Assembly (NCBI GenBank): GCA_964036295.1
Contig: OZ038463.1
Location: forward strand, 7,307,274 to 7,371,273
Reading direction: 5' to 3'
From: Plumapathes pennacea
Lineage: Eukaryota; Cnidaria; Anthozoa; Antipatharia; Myriopathidae
DNA: 64,000 bases
Shown: positions 63,328 to 64,000 of the stretch, one piece after another
Layout of the letters: each line of letters starts with the position of its first letter
How positions within the stretch are numbered: the stretch's first letter is position 1
Position numbers and translations under genes: made by a program
Notes under the pieces: generated by a model
Databases searched by the model: none
Seen by the model: only the letters and a program-made list of their open reading frames with translations
What the model was told of the DNA's origin: nothing

Positions 63328-64000
63328 GTATGTGACTTATATTATTTTGTGAATCTTGGACTATTACAATATTTTGATATAAAAAAAATGGGGCCAGGAG
63401 TCAATGGGTTAATATTTATATATTGAACCCACACTTCAAATAGGCTCTTTGCATCAAGCTGGTCACATGGCCAAAAGCCACCACATGACTGAAAATTCAC
63501 CACCAAAGGTTTATTGAAAGCCAGAACAGAGCGTGAAAAAATATGTAGGCATACAAAATTTCAGGTCATGGCATGTAAAGATCGAATTGGCAACATTTTA
63601 AAGTTCAGAAATATTAAGAAGAATTGTATGGGAAAAGTTGCTGGGACGCAAGCCCTTGTGGCAAAAACGAAAATTTCACAGCAAAAACAAAAAGCTCACG
63701 GCAAAAACGAAAAAGCTTGTGGCAAAAGAGAGAAGCTCACGGCAAGCACAAAAAGCTCACGGCAGAAGTGATTTTTGTCACGTGTCATGTGCTGCATTAA
63801 AAATACAGATGGCGGAATCAGAAGCAACGGCCGGAAGATGATGAACATTGGGAGCTTCTTGCTTTTGCCGTTACACTTGTAGGACACCGTACTCTTGTCT
63901 CTGATGAAGGCAGCCTCACACCAACATCACCAGCTGTAGAGCTCTCACAAGTTACGACAGGATACAGAAATGATCACAACACAATAGTTTTGATCAAAAT
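63328..64000 (+). other. CEP20 intron or 3' region
   Basis: No convincing CEP20 terminal exon is seen. Positions 63658-63768 hold a degenerate short tandem repeat on GCAAAAACGAAAA and AAAGCTCACG, giving a spurious Lys-rich frame. Confidence 0.5.

Overview
The window is nuclear DNA from an animal, most likely an anthozoan cnidarian and probably a stony coral. The genes have many GT-AG introns. Two of them, TXNL1 and WDR7, have animal orthologues that reconstruct end to end. Other genes combine PAN, fibrinogen, collagen, Ig and discoidin domains in arrangements typical of cnidarians. Short foldback and MITE-type repeats are dense. The species call is inference; I cannot name it.

Left part (1-23 kb, all genes on the minus strand): a tandem array of one unusual gene type. 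Its product is a type II membrane protein with a collagen stalk, three Ig domains and a C-terminal discoidin (F5/8C) domain. Copy 1 (1-6250) runs off the left edge. Copy 2 (7579-11483) is a clear pseudogene: its first exon is split by a 436-bp insertion, the collagen exon is deleted, and it carries frameshifts and stops. Copy 3 (11870-18911) is complete: five exons, 600 codons plus stop. Upstream is a complete PAN plus fibrinogen-domain secreted protein gene (19864-23032), with the decayed 3' end of a second copy in its first intron. Helitrons, a hAT element and foldback repeats sit in the introns.

Middle (23.8-30.2 kb): an intact BEL/Pao LTR retrotransposon with 289-bp LTRs that look identical and a single 1813-codon gag-pol frame, inserted inside a MITE. 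It is followed by a plus-strand PAN-EGF-beta-sandwich gene (30758-34686) whose PAN exon has an apparent 4-bp slippage deletion. The window therefore holds a neighbourhood of adhesion, lectin or immune-like extracellular proteins.

Right part (35.6-64 kb): conserved housekeeping genes. TXNL1 (minus, 9 exons) and WDR7 (plus, 27 exons, 1503 aa) are head to head across 321 bp, the same arrangement I recall for human chromosome 18. An LRMDA-like leucine-rich-repeat gene (minus), with what looks like a U12-type AT-AC intron, is head to head with CEP20/FOPNL (plus), which runs off the right edge. TXNL1 is a proteasome-associated thioredoxin, WDR7 a V-ATPase regulator (rabconnectin-3 beta), and CEP20 a centriolar satellite/cilium protein. 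These right-hand genes have no evident functional link to the left-hand array.

Exon limits were set by reading GT-AG (or AT-AC) sites and checking that codon phases join. All similarity calls are from memory of the families; no searches were run.
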